Assembly (NCBI GenBank): GCA_025349905.2
Contig: MU624661.1
Span: 1 to 33,836, forward strand
Direction of reading: 5' to 3'
DNA from: Blastocladiella britannica
Taxonomy: Eukaryota > Blastocladiomycota > Blastocladiomycetes > Blastocladiales > Blastocladiaceae
DNA length: 33,836 nt
A program made the translations under genes and the position numbers. Each line of letters starts with the position of its first letter. The first letter of the stretch is position 1. Below, one piece after another: positions 1 through 9,715 of the stretch. The notes beneath the pieces were generated by a model, which saw only the letters and a program-made list of their open reading frames with translations, ran no database searches and was not told where the DNA came from.

Positions 1-8
1 AATCATGT

Positions 9-49
9 TGTGGAACTTTTGTGGAAAGAACTTTTTGTGGAATGTGGAA
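9..49. repeat. Four copies of TGTGGAA upstream of the sirtuin gene
   Basis: The heptamer TGTGGAA occurs at 9-15, 20-26, 36-42 and 43-49, all on the + strand, about 135-175 bp before the sirtuin start codon. The last two copies abut. The rest of 1-182 is AT-richer than the coding DNA and shows no supportable gene, so it is read as promoter and 5' UTR. The repeat may be a transcription-factor site cluster, but nothing in the sequence proves function. Confidence 0.4.
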
Positions 50-182
50 GTTGGGGTGTTCAGTTTGGGCAAAATCCACAATATTTCGTCGTTTCTCTTT
101 CGCGCTGCACACCTAACAAATCCACCTCTTGAACCTGGATTGGATCTCACCGCAAAGCAGGACCCCGTATTCCCCCCTGAAT

Positions 183-2916
183 ATGTCACGCCAGAGACCT
201 GCCAGTGTTGCTCCTCCTCTGTCGACCACGACCGCAACAGCACCATCTCAACGGGCCCAATATACGACCCCAACATCATCGGCACAAGCAGCAACAACAA
301 TGAATGCACCCGACTCGAGCGGCAACGGTGCCATGCTCCATCTGCACTTAGACGCCAGTGACATGAGCGACCTGGACGACGACGACCTTAGCCAGGACCA
401 GGACCCCATGCCACTGCCGATACCTGCCCCACCACCCGGTGTCCAGTTCATGGCCGATCTCAAATTCGAGGCCACGCTCGCCGCCACCGCCCGCGCCGTG
501 CACGCCGCCAAGCGCATTGTGGTGATTGCCGGCGCCGGGATCTCGGTCTCGGCCGGTATTCCGGTTCGTCTTTCCTTTCTTTTTCTTCTTGATATCCTTA
601 TAGTATATTAACCTTAAGAATAAACTAAAGGACTTCCGATCCGAGGACGGCCTATACCGCCTGGTCAAGGGCAACCACCCGGGAGTGGTCGCCAAGGGCC
701 AGGACCTGTTTGACGCCAGCCTGTTCCGCGACCCGGCCGCGACCCGCCTCTTTTACTCGTTCATGGCCGGCATGCGTGACGCGTGCCTTGAAGCGCAGCC
801 GACGCCCACGCACCAGTTCCTGGCCGACTTGGCCCGTCGCGGCACATTGATGCGCGTCTACACCCAGAACATTGATGGTTTGGAGCACCGTGCGGGCCTG
901 GACCAGCCCGATCATTCCCCTCCTCTCACTGGTGGTGACGGTGGCGACGACTCGGAGTTTCGGTCGCCGTCGAGCCAGCTCGGGTCCGATATGGACCACA
1001 TGGCGCTGTCGTCGTCACAGCCGTCGTCGTCCCCGCCGCCGCCCACCGCGTCCTTGTCGCCGTCCGACCTGCCGGCGCCACTGCAAGTCCCGCTCCCGCC
1101 GACTACTGGTAACGGCCGCTCAGCCCGCCGCAACAACAATGGATCGCGTTCCACGCTGTCCTCCACTTCCACCAGTAACAACAGCGGACATCCGACGGTA
1201 GTGCAGCTGCACGGGTCGCTGGCAGCCACGCGGTGCACGCTGTGCTCGCACACGTTCCCGTTCACGGCGGCGCGGTCCGAGCAATTTGGGACTGGCGAGC
1301 CCCCCGGGTGCCCGGCGTGTGTGGCACGCGCGCGTGAGCGCGAGGTGCTGGGTAAACGCGCCCGCGCGTGCGGCACCTTGCGGCCCGACGTGGTGCTGTA
1401 CAACGAGTCGCACCCGGAAGGCGACGCGATTGGCGCCGCAAGCGCGCGCGACCGCCGTCGCCGACCGGACCTGGTCATTATCATGGGCACGTCGCTGAAA
1501 GTGCACGGGATTAAGGCGTTGGTACGGGATATGGCGACGGCGACTCGGTCTGCATCCACCACGGCCGGTGGTGGCGCGCCGGCGTCGTCGCAGTCAAGTG
1601 GCGACCGCCCGCGCGTGATTGTGGTCAACCGCACGTCGCTGGCTGGACAGCGAGAGTGGGCCGCACACGTCGACGCCGAGCTGGTGGCCGACGCCGACGC
1701 GGTGGTCTCCCGGTGGGCGCCCGAGGTCGCGAGGCTCGATGCCGAGGCCGCTGCTCGGTCGGCGAAACGCCGCGCCGCACTGGCCGCCCGTACTGCCGCT
1801 GCCTCCCGCACTGGACCCGCTGACCCCATGCAGATGGTGCTCGAGGGCCAGGTCGTCAAGTCCGCCATTCCTGCCACCGCTGCTAATGCTGCTAGCGTCA
1901 TTGCATTGGCTGCGAAACCAGTGTGGGGTCGGCCGCAGGATGACGAGGACGAGGACGAGGACATGGACCAGCAACCAGATCGGCGCCAACGGGTCCTCCG
2001 GTTTGCGCCACCGCCAGTGTCTCCTCCCGTGCCCCTCCATGCTGGCGTCGTCGCCCGGTCCAGCGCCAACAACAACCACCCGGCGGCGACGCGGTCCCCG
2101 CCGCGTCTGGGACTCGGCCTGGGCCTGTCCCGCGGCAGTCACTCGGCTTCCCGCCCGCAAACGCCGACCACGCCGCGGCCGCTGGGAATGATGCGCACTA
2201 ACAGCAGCAGTGGCACCTCCAGTCGGTCGTCGTCATGGTCGCCGCTCTCGTCGCCACCGACATCGCTGACTTCCCCGCTGCCCCCGCCTCCACCGCTCCC
2301 CGCGTCCACGGCGGCGGCTCGCGCGTCCCGAAAGGCACACAAGGTGATTCCGTCCACTGCGGTCGTGGCGGCGGGGCTCCGGGTCCGCGTGCGTGCTCCT
2401 AGTTCGCGCCGCCCTTCTTCTCGTTCGGTCGTCTCGGCAACAGCAGGAGCAGCGACAACGTCTGCGCCTCCGGTCCCATTGCCATTGCCGCACCAGCACT
2501 GGCCGGCCATGAGCAGCAGTAACGGGCCGACATTGGCGTTGCCGCTTTCGGTCGGACAGGTGCGCGCGCAGCCGTCCATTACGCTTCCGACGTTTCATGC
2601 CGCGGCGAAACCCGTAGGTGGACGTGGCGGTGCCGCCAATGGAGACGAGTCTGGTGAGGACGATGCCGAGGCGACCGAGTCGGACGACAACGAAGATCAG
2701 GACGACGGTTCATCAGACCATGCATTTCGCGGCGGCGCTCGGCCGCCTCCAGTGACTGCGTACGGTACGCACGATGAGAACGCGGTTCCTCCCTCGCTGG
2801 CGGTGCCTGCGGGCGAGACTGGGTCGGGTGTCGTTAAGCACCGGCGCCGAAGTGGGTTGCGGCCACGCAAGGTACCGCAGCCGCCGGCATTGGGCCAGCG
2901 GTTGCTTGTGCTGTGA
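183..2916 (+). CDS. Sirtuin, NAD-dependent protein deacetylase, Hst3/Hst4-like, with long disordered tail
   Basis: Two exons, 183-563 and 631-2916, encode 888 residues. The 67-nt intron interrupts the NAD-binding motif: exon 1 ends GAGISVSAGIP (residues 117-127) and exon 2 opens DFRSEDGLY, which fixes the splice. Also visible are TQNID (205-209), the catalytic His in LHGS (about 321), a zinc site CTLC (about 329-332) and CPAC (354-357), and GTSLKVHG (about 413). The stretch FDASLFRDP suggests the Hst3/Hst4 branch, whose known members deacetylate histone H3 Lys56 in the nucleus; the assignment to this branch is moderate. About 85 Ser/Pro-rich residues are inserted between TQNID and the catalytic His, where most sirtuins have a short link. 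Residues from about 480 onward are low-complexity with acidic patches, far longer than the family norm. The start is the first in-frame ATG; Met40 is an alternative. Confidence 0.9.
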
Positions 2917-3209
2917 TTGATTTCCGTTTCTACTCCTCAGAGGATTTGATTTATGTCATACCCACACCTCGTAGTACCCTTGATGGAAGTTCACTTTTTG
3001 ATTGTGTTTTTTTGGATATATCCAATGAGTTTGAAAGAAACTTGTATTGGTGCATGGTAATAATATGGAAAATATCGAAAAACACGTCCGGACGATGAAA
3101 AGGGATGGTATAAGGAGACACAAGAAGAAGTAATAAAAAAAAATTGGCGCTGCGATCCCAAAGTCGGTCGCGCGCAGAGAAGAAGTAGGGGAATAGCAAC
3201 AAAAAGGGA

Positions 3210-5523
3210 TTACTCGAACCGGACATTAGCGAGGGCCCGGGACGCGCGCTTGCGCAGCGATCGTAGTCGCAGCTATAGCATATGTACGACTGTAAGCACA
3301 TGATCCAACACCTCCACAAAACAAAAAAACAAAAAGGAGAATAGTACCGAGATCGATCCCGATTTGGGTGATGGTATACTCGGCGGCCCCGATCCAGTCG
3401 CGGACAACTCCCCCGACGGGCCCATGGATGACGACATGTACATTTGCGACACGGCCGAGTCGGTGGCCGAGACCGTCGACATGCGCGACCCAAGACTCGT
3501 CACGGTCGTAGCGACGCTCGCGGGTCGTGTCGCACCGGACATGGACGGTAATGATGGCCTGAGATGCGAGTGGCGGCGCGTATCGCTCTGCGGCGGTCCC
3601 GTGGCGGTGGCAGTGTTGGGTCCCACGGCCCTTGCCGCATCGGCCGCGCGCGCACACTCGGCATTGATGGCCCCCGCCACGCGGCTCAACGCAGCGTTCG
3701 CGGTTGCCAGAACCGCTCGGGCTGATGCCAGTGCGCTCGGATCGGTGCCGGTGCTCGCAGCGTTCGCCGTGTTGATCTGCGACTCCACCGCATCGGCCAT
3801 TTGGCGCATGAATAGCGGGTATTTCAGCACGCGCTGCACGGGTTTGATGAGCAGGCTCGGAAAGCATGGGCGCGAGGATGGCGGCGGCGGGGTGGCGTTG
3901 GTGGATGGGCTGCATGGCCATGGATCGCTAGAAGGAATGGAGGAGGAGGAGATGGACGAGAGGGAGGTGCGGGAGGGAAGGTGCGGGCTGAATGGCGTGG
4001 GAGTGGTCGCTGCGGCCGAGTCCTGCAGATGCAAGTGGTGAGAGGAATCCGTAAACGACGCTCGAAGAGTATTAACGTACCAAGATCACCGGCGCCAGCA
4101 CTTCCAGCCTGTGCGCAGCGTCGAGTCCAAGCTCGGACCGCGCGCAGTAGCTCGTGTACACTGTCTGCATTTCGGGTATCTATAAATCCAGACCGGACTT
4201 GTCAGTCGAAGACCCAAAACAAAATGGCAGGTGCAAATGTTTGCAAGCGACAAAGCTCCACCGGCCCAAATGCAAAAGCAAAAAAAAAAAAAAACGTACC
4301 GACTGAATCAGAACGCACGCGACCCGCTGCGCGACCACCGCCACCGCCTCCGCATCCCCGCTCGCGTCCAGCTGGTCAAGCACCGCGTCCACCGCGGCAT
4401 TGGACTCGGTCGCCAGATCGCCCAGCCCCAGCGCGCTGTCGCGGTTCCGTCGCCGGTGTTGGCGTGAAGGAGATGGTGGGATCCCGGTGGTGCCGGTAGC
4501 ATATTCCGACCACCCGCCGCCCAACACCGCGGTTGCCAGTCGATCCAGAAGCCGAGCCGAAAACGCCGCCACGCGCTCCTCGGCCAGCAGCAATACCACC
4601 AGATCGGCAGGAACGTCCACGCGGTCCCGCATAGGCGTGGCGTACGCGGACTCGAGCACGCGCAGGTCGCGAAGGTATCGCCGCTCGGTGGCCATGAGCT
4701 CGCGCACCGCCGATGCCAAGATGTGCGCGGGACGGCGTCGCCGCTCAGTTGCCTTGCCACTTTGGATCGGAAGGGTTATTGGTACTTGTTCTCCTGGGAT
4801 GGCTAGTCGGAGGCTCCCATGGTTGTCATTTGGCACAGACTCAGGCCGGCTGTTGTGCCGGCGGCGGTGGTGGGATGAAGAGGCGGTCGATCGAGTCGGG
4901 AAGAAGGCGGCGGCACACGACGCCGACATGGCAGGCGAGTCCATGGCAACAGGTTCGCGCACGTGGTCATGGTGGCGGTGACGGTGACGGTGGTGATTTT
5001 GGTGTTCTGTCTGCGGGAGCGGTGAGGGTGGCGGCGCCGGGGTGCGTACAATCGGCACCGGGAGCCACCAACTGCTTGGCATGGCCGGTAGTGGATCACC
5101 GAGCCCAGTACTGGCCCGGCCGCTCCGGTCATTGCCGTCGTCATTGTCCTCATCGTCCTCAAAGTCATCGTCACCGTATCCAGGATCAGCGGCCATTGCC
5201 GCACCCGCCGTCGATGGGGTAGCAAGGATCTGGGACCAAGGGAGCCGGTGGCCGCGGTGGGCATGGTCATGACCTCCCTCGTCATCGGATACGGAGGACA
5301 CGGATGACACGGATGCTCGCCGCAGATCCAGCATGGGCGTGAGTCGGGGCGCGCCTGGCGTATTGGTTGCGGTGGTGGGTGGGACCAGGGACGATGATGA
5401 TGACGACAACGACGATGACGACGACGACAGGTATGGAAAAAATCGGTCGTCAAGCATTGTCCTTGCGGCCGGGTACGGCGTCGCTGGCGCGGCAGTGGAG
5501 CGGCGTGCGGTGGCCGACCGCAT
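3210..5523 (-). CDS. Rho guanine-nucleotide exchange factor (DH domain protein)
   Basis: Four exons on the minus strand, 5523-4300, 4179-4081, 4022-3348 and 3272-3210, encode about 686 residues. The three Dbl-homology conserved regions sit on separate exons. CR1 (ELMATERRYLRDL, about 274-286) is in exon 1, CR2 (VYTSYCARSEL) in the 33-codon exon 2, and CR3 (LLIKPVQRVLKYPL, about 498) in exon 3. Such domains load GTP onto Rho-family GTPases to control actin and polarity. The first 260 residues are Ser/Pro/His-rich. About 50 low-complexity residues lie between CR2 and CR3. No pleckstrin-homology domain is recognisable after the DH domain, unlike most Dbl proteins. The last exon (21 codons with stop, basic) is the least certain boundary. 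The gene converges on the sirtuin; the 293 bp between them look like 3' UTRs only. Confidence 0.85.
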
Positions 5524-5807
5524 TTTGCTTTTTTTGCTTTGTTTAAAAATTAGGCTTGGGACAGAGGAAATGAAGCTGCACCCCGTTTCATTCCGACGTT
5601 TCACTGACCAAGCCCAACCGCGCCGCCCGCCGCAACACCACACTCGTCTTCGGGCCCTCGAGCACCGGCACCTGGAACTTGTGTAAAGGCCCGTGCAATT
5701 ACAGCCACCCGATCGCTTGGTGGCCGTCGTATTGGTCCGCCTACCCGATCAGATAATGGCCGAATGCAGTAAACGACTCTCTTTCCCAAGCTAAAATTTA
5801 TCAGCCA

Positions 5808-7609
5808 ATAATTGACCACGTCGCGTATCTTGTCCTCGAACGGGCTGCTGGTGCCACATTGACGCCGGACGATGCGCTAGCGGTGCTGAATGTGCTGCCC
5901 GCCACCAGAGCCCCGTCCGTCCTCCTGGCGGTCCTCTCGCGCGGCTTCAAGGAACTGTGCCCCACACTCGCAATCGAGCATGGCCACGACCTCGCCGTGC
6001 TCCCGAATTACCCATCCTATATCCTTTTTGATGGCCGAGCCGAGACGCTCGTAGCAGCCGCCACTCACGGCGACCTACCCACTGTCCAGCTGCTCTGGAA
6101 ACTCACTGGACCTACAACCCCCGGGCGCCACGTTTGGCTCGCGAACGATGGCTTTATCAGCGCGGAGATGGAGCACGGCCATACCTCGACACTAGAGTGG
6201 CTGGCCAAGACTGCTCCCACTGCAGGTCTCGAAGTGGATTGGAGGTTCCAGCCGTGGGAAAATGCTGCCGCAGCAGGGCACACTGGCCTCGTCCATTGGG
6301 CGATCGCGCAAGATACTGCACACACATTCGGTGCAGGGATGCAGTGCTTTCGATGAGGTATGGAGATCTTTCTGTCATGGAGTGGTGGATCTCGAGGCAG
6401 CCTAGCCGGGAGGTGGCCATGAAAGAGGTCGGAGGGGCCAGTCTCTTCGTCATGCTCTCAAACATGAGTGAAATTTTCATCCTTGACTGGTGGTGGGCGT
6501 CCGCTGGCTCAAACCTGCCTGATCCCTGTTCGTTTTCAAAAATTGTCCAGGCTACCCTCGCTTCTCGCTCTCTGGCGCTGGTAGAGTGGTGGTGGACGTG
6601 TTTTCTGGCGTGCCGCACGTCCAGGCACAAATTTGGAGGATTGCTCGAGATTGGATCGTTCAGGAGTGTTGAACTTTTAGAATGGTATTGAGATCGATAC
6701 CACGAATCCCCCCAGTATTTTGCGCGCCAATTCTCGCGGGACAAATCTTCGACATGCTTTCGCTTTAAGATGGGATCTCAGGCTCCCTTCCCGATCCTGC
6801 GATGGGCCGTGGCGAAGTGCACAGAGTTGGAAGGCCAGAAACTCGGCTTGAAGCAAGCTTTTATCGAATCGTGCGTTAAGAATGGGGATATTGAATCTTT
6901 GGACCTCATGTTGCGCTCAATGGACAAGCTGAACATGCAGTGGACCCGTAGCATATTGCTTGTGGCCATTTGATATGGGAAGCTTCCAGTTCTCAAGTGG
7001 TGGGACCGCAACCAGGACAAGTTACTGCTGCAGGATCTCGACTGCACTTGGTATTTCTCGAAATGCACCCAATTTAATGCAGTGGACGCGTTGGAGTGGT
7101 GGCTTACGCGGTTTCCGCCAAATGCAAAGACCACCTCGACCTGCTTGTTCCAGAACTAGACGAGCTATTGGACGTGTGCCGCAATGCGCTCGAAACGCCT
7201 GCTCCCTTTACTTTCGAGTTCCTTGGCGTTATCTTTCCCAATCTGGACCTGACCACTTTTCGCCACTTCCCGTGCACGGCATATTCAAACCTTGTCACGC
7301 TCTTTTGGGGTTTGCTGCCGTTTCAATCTCATGATCGGCTCCTTCTTGCCTCTAGAACCGATCCATTTCGAGGAGTTGTTGAGAGCAAACAATATGGTAA
7401 TGCTCGAGTGGTGGCTGCAGGCGCACCTCGCCGCTGGCCATCCAATGACGCTTCCAGCTAGTGACGAGCTTGATGAACGTTGCACTGACGACGATCACTC
7501 AGTGCACCAGTGGATGTATGACGTGACTGTCACCCACAAGATTCTGCTTTATTTCGAGTCTGAGGAGGAGGAGGAGGAGGAGGAGGAACTGTCTGAGCTC
7601 TCAGAATGA
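5808..7609 (+). pseudogene. Decayed WW-repeat (ankyrin-like) protein gene, paralogue of 11482-13356
   Basis: Translated pieces follow the intact gene at 11482-13356 nearly end to end but in changing frames. It opens IIDHVAYLVLERAAG against MLDHVADIALAHAAG, with ATA at 5808 where the paralogue has ATG. The upstream frame is closed by TAA at 5754 with no ATG between. The frame shifts near 6345. The second frame then carries in-frame TGA at 6689 (aligned to a Trp codon) and at 6971 (aligned to Gln). It shifts again near 7110-7150 and back near 7330, finally ending at 7607-7609 after a poly-Glu tract. Repeat signatures such as VMEWW, ILDWWW, VEWWW, LKWWD, LEWWL and MLEWW remain readable. Base composition is visibly less GC-rich than in the intact paralogue, as expected for relaxed constraint. 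At least three frameshifts, two nonsense codons and a lost start make a single functional product very unlikely. Confidence 0.85.
7562..7588 (+). repeat. GAG trinucleotide tract encoding poly-Glu
   Basis: A run of GAG codons, closing with GAA, lies in the last readable frame of the pseudogene just before its terminal stop. The intact paralogue has no acidic run at the matching place, so it probably arose by repeat expansion in the decaying copy. Confidence 0.8.
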
Positions 7610-7927
7610 GTGTATTTTTTTGTATTAAAAAATGTAAGTCTTATATTCATCGAGGTGACAATGGGCATCTCCTTAATAATATCCATACGCAAATGACCTG
7701 CTGCCCAACTGGCCTGGGATGTAGTCAAGGCATCACTGCCAATGTGTTGCAGCACAGACCCCAGCTGCACTCCAATTTTGTAATGTTTATATCTTGTAAA
7801 TATTACTTCGATCGAATGACAACGGAGCGGCGATCTTTAATGATACAGATGAAAGCTTGATCCTGACGTGATGGAGGTGGTTGGCCAACTGTCAGCACTC
7901 TTCCGCGCTTCACAAGCAAAAATATAT
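7610..7927. other. Intergenic spacer between the pseudogene and the next WW-repeat gene
   Basis: 318 bp of AT-richer sequence. Short open frames here have no family features or alternating-codon bias and are not supported. It should hold the 3' end of the pseudogene unit and the promoter and 5' leader of the gene starting at 7928. An in-frame ATG at 7871 lies in its last part and could lengthen that protein by 19 residues. Confidence 0.5.
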
Positions 7928-9481
7928 ATGGAAAATATCCCGCTTATTATCGACCGGTTGCTCTTATTCGCCGCGCACAGGACATATACGCTCGCGGCCG
8001 GCCTGGAGCTTCTCCGAGTCGCGCTGCAAGTCGACATTCTGTCCACGCACCACTACATTGCTCGCCGGTTTGTGCCAAACGATGGCCATAATTTCGCGCG
8101 ATCCCCTGCCAAAGTCAACGACGACGACGACAATGACCACAGATTCTCCACCGCCATCAAGCATGGTCAAATTGAAATCCTCGACCAGTGTATTGCTAAT
8201 GGGATACAGGTCCCACTGGGCCTGGCTGATTTCTTCACGGAAGCCACTTGGTATGCGCAAGTACCGTCACTGGAATGGCTCAGGGCGTACGCGATCCAGC
8301 ATCATATCGCATACGTCTATCGGCCTGTCGACCGCTTCCATCGCATTGTTGCCCTTCCTGCCGCGCGCCAAATCGCGCTGTTAAACTGGTGGAAGGCCGA
8401 GTACGCCTCGCGACAGCAGCCGCTGGTCCGAAAGGAATCGAAAACCATGCCTGGGATCGCACTGAGTGCTGATGATGGGATGCAGGTGGTGGAATGGTGG
8501 CGCGAGTACTGTGCTGAGCAAGGTCGTCCATTCCGATGGCCGGTGCTCACGTCCCAAACCCTGTGGCATCTTATCAAGTACGGGTCAGTGGAATTTTGCG
8601 ACTGGTGGTGGAAGGACACGGTGCGACAGCTGGGGACATTGGCAATTGAGCGCATGCGCGATATGGTGAATCTCATTTGCGATCACGGCCGCAGAGACCT
8701 CTTGGATTGGTACTGGGACGTGTGCCAGACCCACAACAACAAACGTTTCTTTAAGTTGGCTTTTCGCAGCCACCCGCGCCGCCCTTTCTTTCATCTGAGC
8801 GTGATCGAGTGGTGGAATGCCAAGGTCGAGAGCGGCCAGGTGAGCGAGCACGTATTTGACTTTTGGGATGCCGATGGGCTGCCGCTTGACGTGCTGTTCA
8901 GCATGCTCGAGCCGCTTGTGATGGAGCTCGATGCTCTGGACTGGTGGTGGGCGCGCCGTGAGAGATTTGGTCTTGAGGCTCATTTGTCGCCACTCGTTTT
9001 TGCTCATTTGATGACCTCTGAGCAGTACGCTCTCTTGCAGTGGTACCTGAACCGGTGTACGCGCGACTCGCCCCTCCCAGACTTGACGCTGAGCAATTTG
9101 AGCGCGATGTTCGCTGCCGGTCAAGTGGGACTCGTGGAGCAGATCTGGCAGCTCTCTGTGGCACATGGTCAGCCGCTCAAAATTAATACCCGGGCGTATT
9201 TTAGCATTACTGGCGATCGATCTGGCCACATGAACCTTTGCACCCAGTTGGACTATCTGTGGGACATTTGCTCTCGTGTTGGTGCGCGATTCGAGCCCTG
9301 CTATAAGACTGAAAGTGCAATCAAGTCGATGATTGCTGGTGATCTCGATGCGGGGAAATGGTGGTACGCGATGCACCGTGTCCACGGCACGGCCTTTCCA
9401 TCTGCCGCTGAGTTGAGTAGTGTGAAATGTGCACCTGCCATGACGAAGTGGATTCGGTCTATTCAAAATGACTTGCAATAA
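7928..9481 (+). CDS. WW-repeat (divergent ankyrin-like) protein, intact
   Basis: A single exon of 517 residues, function unknown. The opening MENIPLIIDRLLLFAAHRTYTLAAGLELLRV (quoted in part: MENIPLIIDRLLL) resembles the N-terminus of the protein at 11482, so ATG 7928 is preferred over in-frame ATG 7871, whose extra residues look like translated leader. The body is built of roughly 30-50 residue units that end in an aromatic pair: LLNWWKAEY, VVEWWREYC, FCDWWWKD, LLDWYWDVC, VIEWWNAKV, LDWWWARRE, LLQWYLNRC, LDYLWDIC and AGKWWYAMH. The pattern of a short helix, a turn, then a hydrophobic helix recalls ankyrin repeats in which the usual Leu-Leu has become Trp-Trp. No signal peptide, membrane segment or catalytic motif is seen. 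A protein-binding scaffold is the likeliest role, by inference only. It is much more distant from the 11482 protein than the pseudogene is. Confidence 0.8.
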   Translation: MENIPLIIDRLLLFAAHRTYTLAAGLELLRVALQVDILSTHHYIARRFVPNDGHNFARSPAKVNDDDDNDHRFSTAIKHGQIEILDQCIANGIQVPLGLADFFTEATWYAQVPSLEWLRAYAIQHHIAYVYRPVDRFHRIVALPAARQIALLNWWKAEYASRQQPLVRKESKTMPGIALSADDGMQVVEWWREYCAEQGRPFRWPVLTSQTLWHLIKYGSVEFCDWWWKDTVRQLGTLAIERMRDMVNLICDHGRRDLLDWYWDVCQTHNNKRFFKLAFRSHPRRPFFHLSVIEWWNAKVESGQVSEHVFDFWDADGLPLDVLFSMLEPLVMELDALDWWWARRERFGLEAHLSPLVFAHLMTSEQYALLQWYLNRCTRDSPLPDLTLSNLSAMFAAGQVGLVEQIWQLSVAHGQPLKINTRAYFSITGDRSGHMNLCTQLDYLWDICSRVGARFEPCYKTESAIKSMIAGDLDAGKWWYAMHRVHGTAFPSAAELSSVKCAPAMTKWIRSIQNDLQ

Positions 9482-9715
9482 GATTCTTATATATATATAT
9501 TCCCTTTGGCATACTTGGAAAGCCCCGCAATGGCGTGGCTGGCGTCGACGTACTCGCGATTGAGGCTTTCCAACTCCTCTTCCAGCTGCTGCTCGTGCAT
9601 GATGAGCAGATGGCCACCAGCTGCAGTACCTGCCGTCCTCGTTTCAGTAGCCTTGGCCCCAGTCAACGAGTCGCCCAAGTACAGGTGCGATCAAGAGTAT
9701 ATATCATTTATAAAT
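9482..9715. other. Short intergenic region holding a possible coiled-coil reading frame on the minus strand
   Basis: This 234-bp gap lies between two convergent genes. The minus strand is open from about 9690 to 9487 and encodes a hydrophilic, helix-forming stretch including HEQQLEEELESLN, ending with TAA. The only in-frame ATG is at 9600-9598, giving 37 residues. No acceptor site was found that would attach it to the F-box gene upstream on the same strand. It could be a micro-protein, a remnant exon or chance, so it is noted but not called as a gene. Confidence 0.3.

Noticed and set aside
5..361. Plus-strand open frame overlapping the sirtuin start
   Set aside because: It runs in another frame through the sirtuin first exon and has no family features; the sirtuin frame is fixed by its splice junction.
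912..2075. Long minus-strand open frame opposite the sirtuin (387 codons)
   Set aside because: It mirrors the GC-rich codons of the sirtuin and has no domain or sensible composition; the plus strand carries clear sirtuin motifs.
3364..4041. Plus-strand open frame of 225 codons across RhoGEF exon 3
   Set aside because: The opposite strand encodes DH conserved region 3; this frame is its antisense shadow.
6689..6973. Reassignment of TGA to Trp as an explanation for the pseudogene stops
   Set aside because: The window's eL14, sirtuin and secreted-peptide genes end naturally at TGA, and the pseudogene also has frameshifts and no start codon.
8585..9478. Minus-strand open frame of 297 codons inside the WW-repeat gene
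   Set aside because: Antisense shadow; repeat signatures are on the plus strand only.
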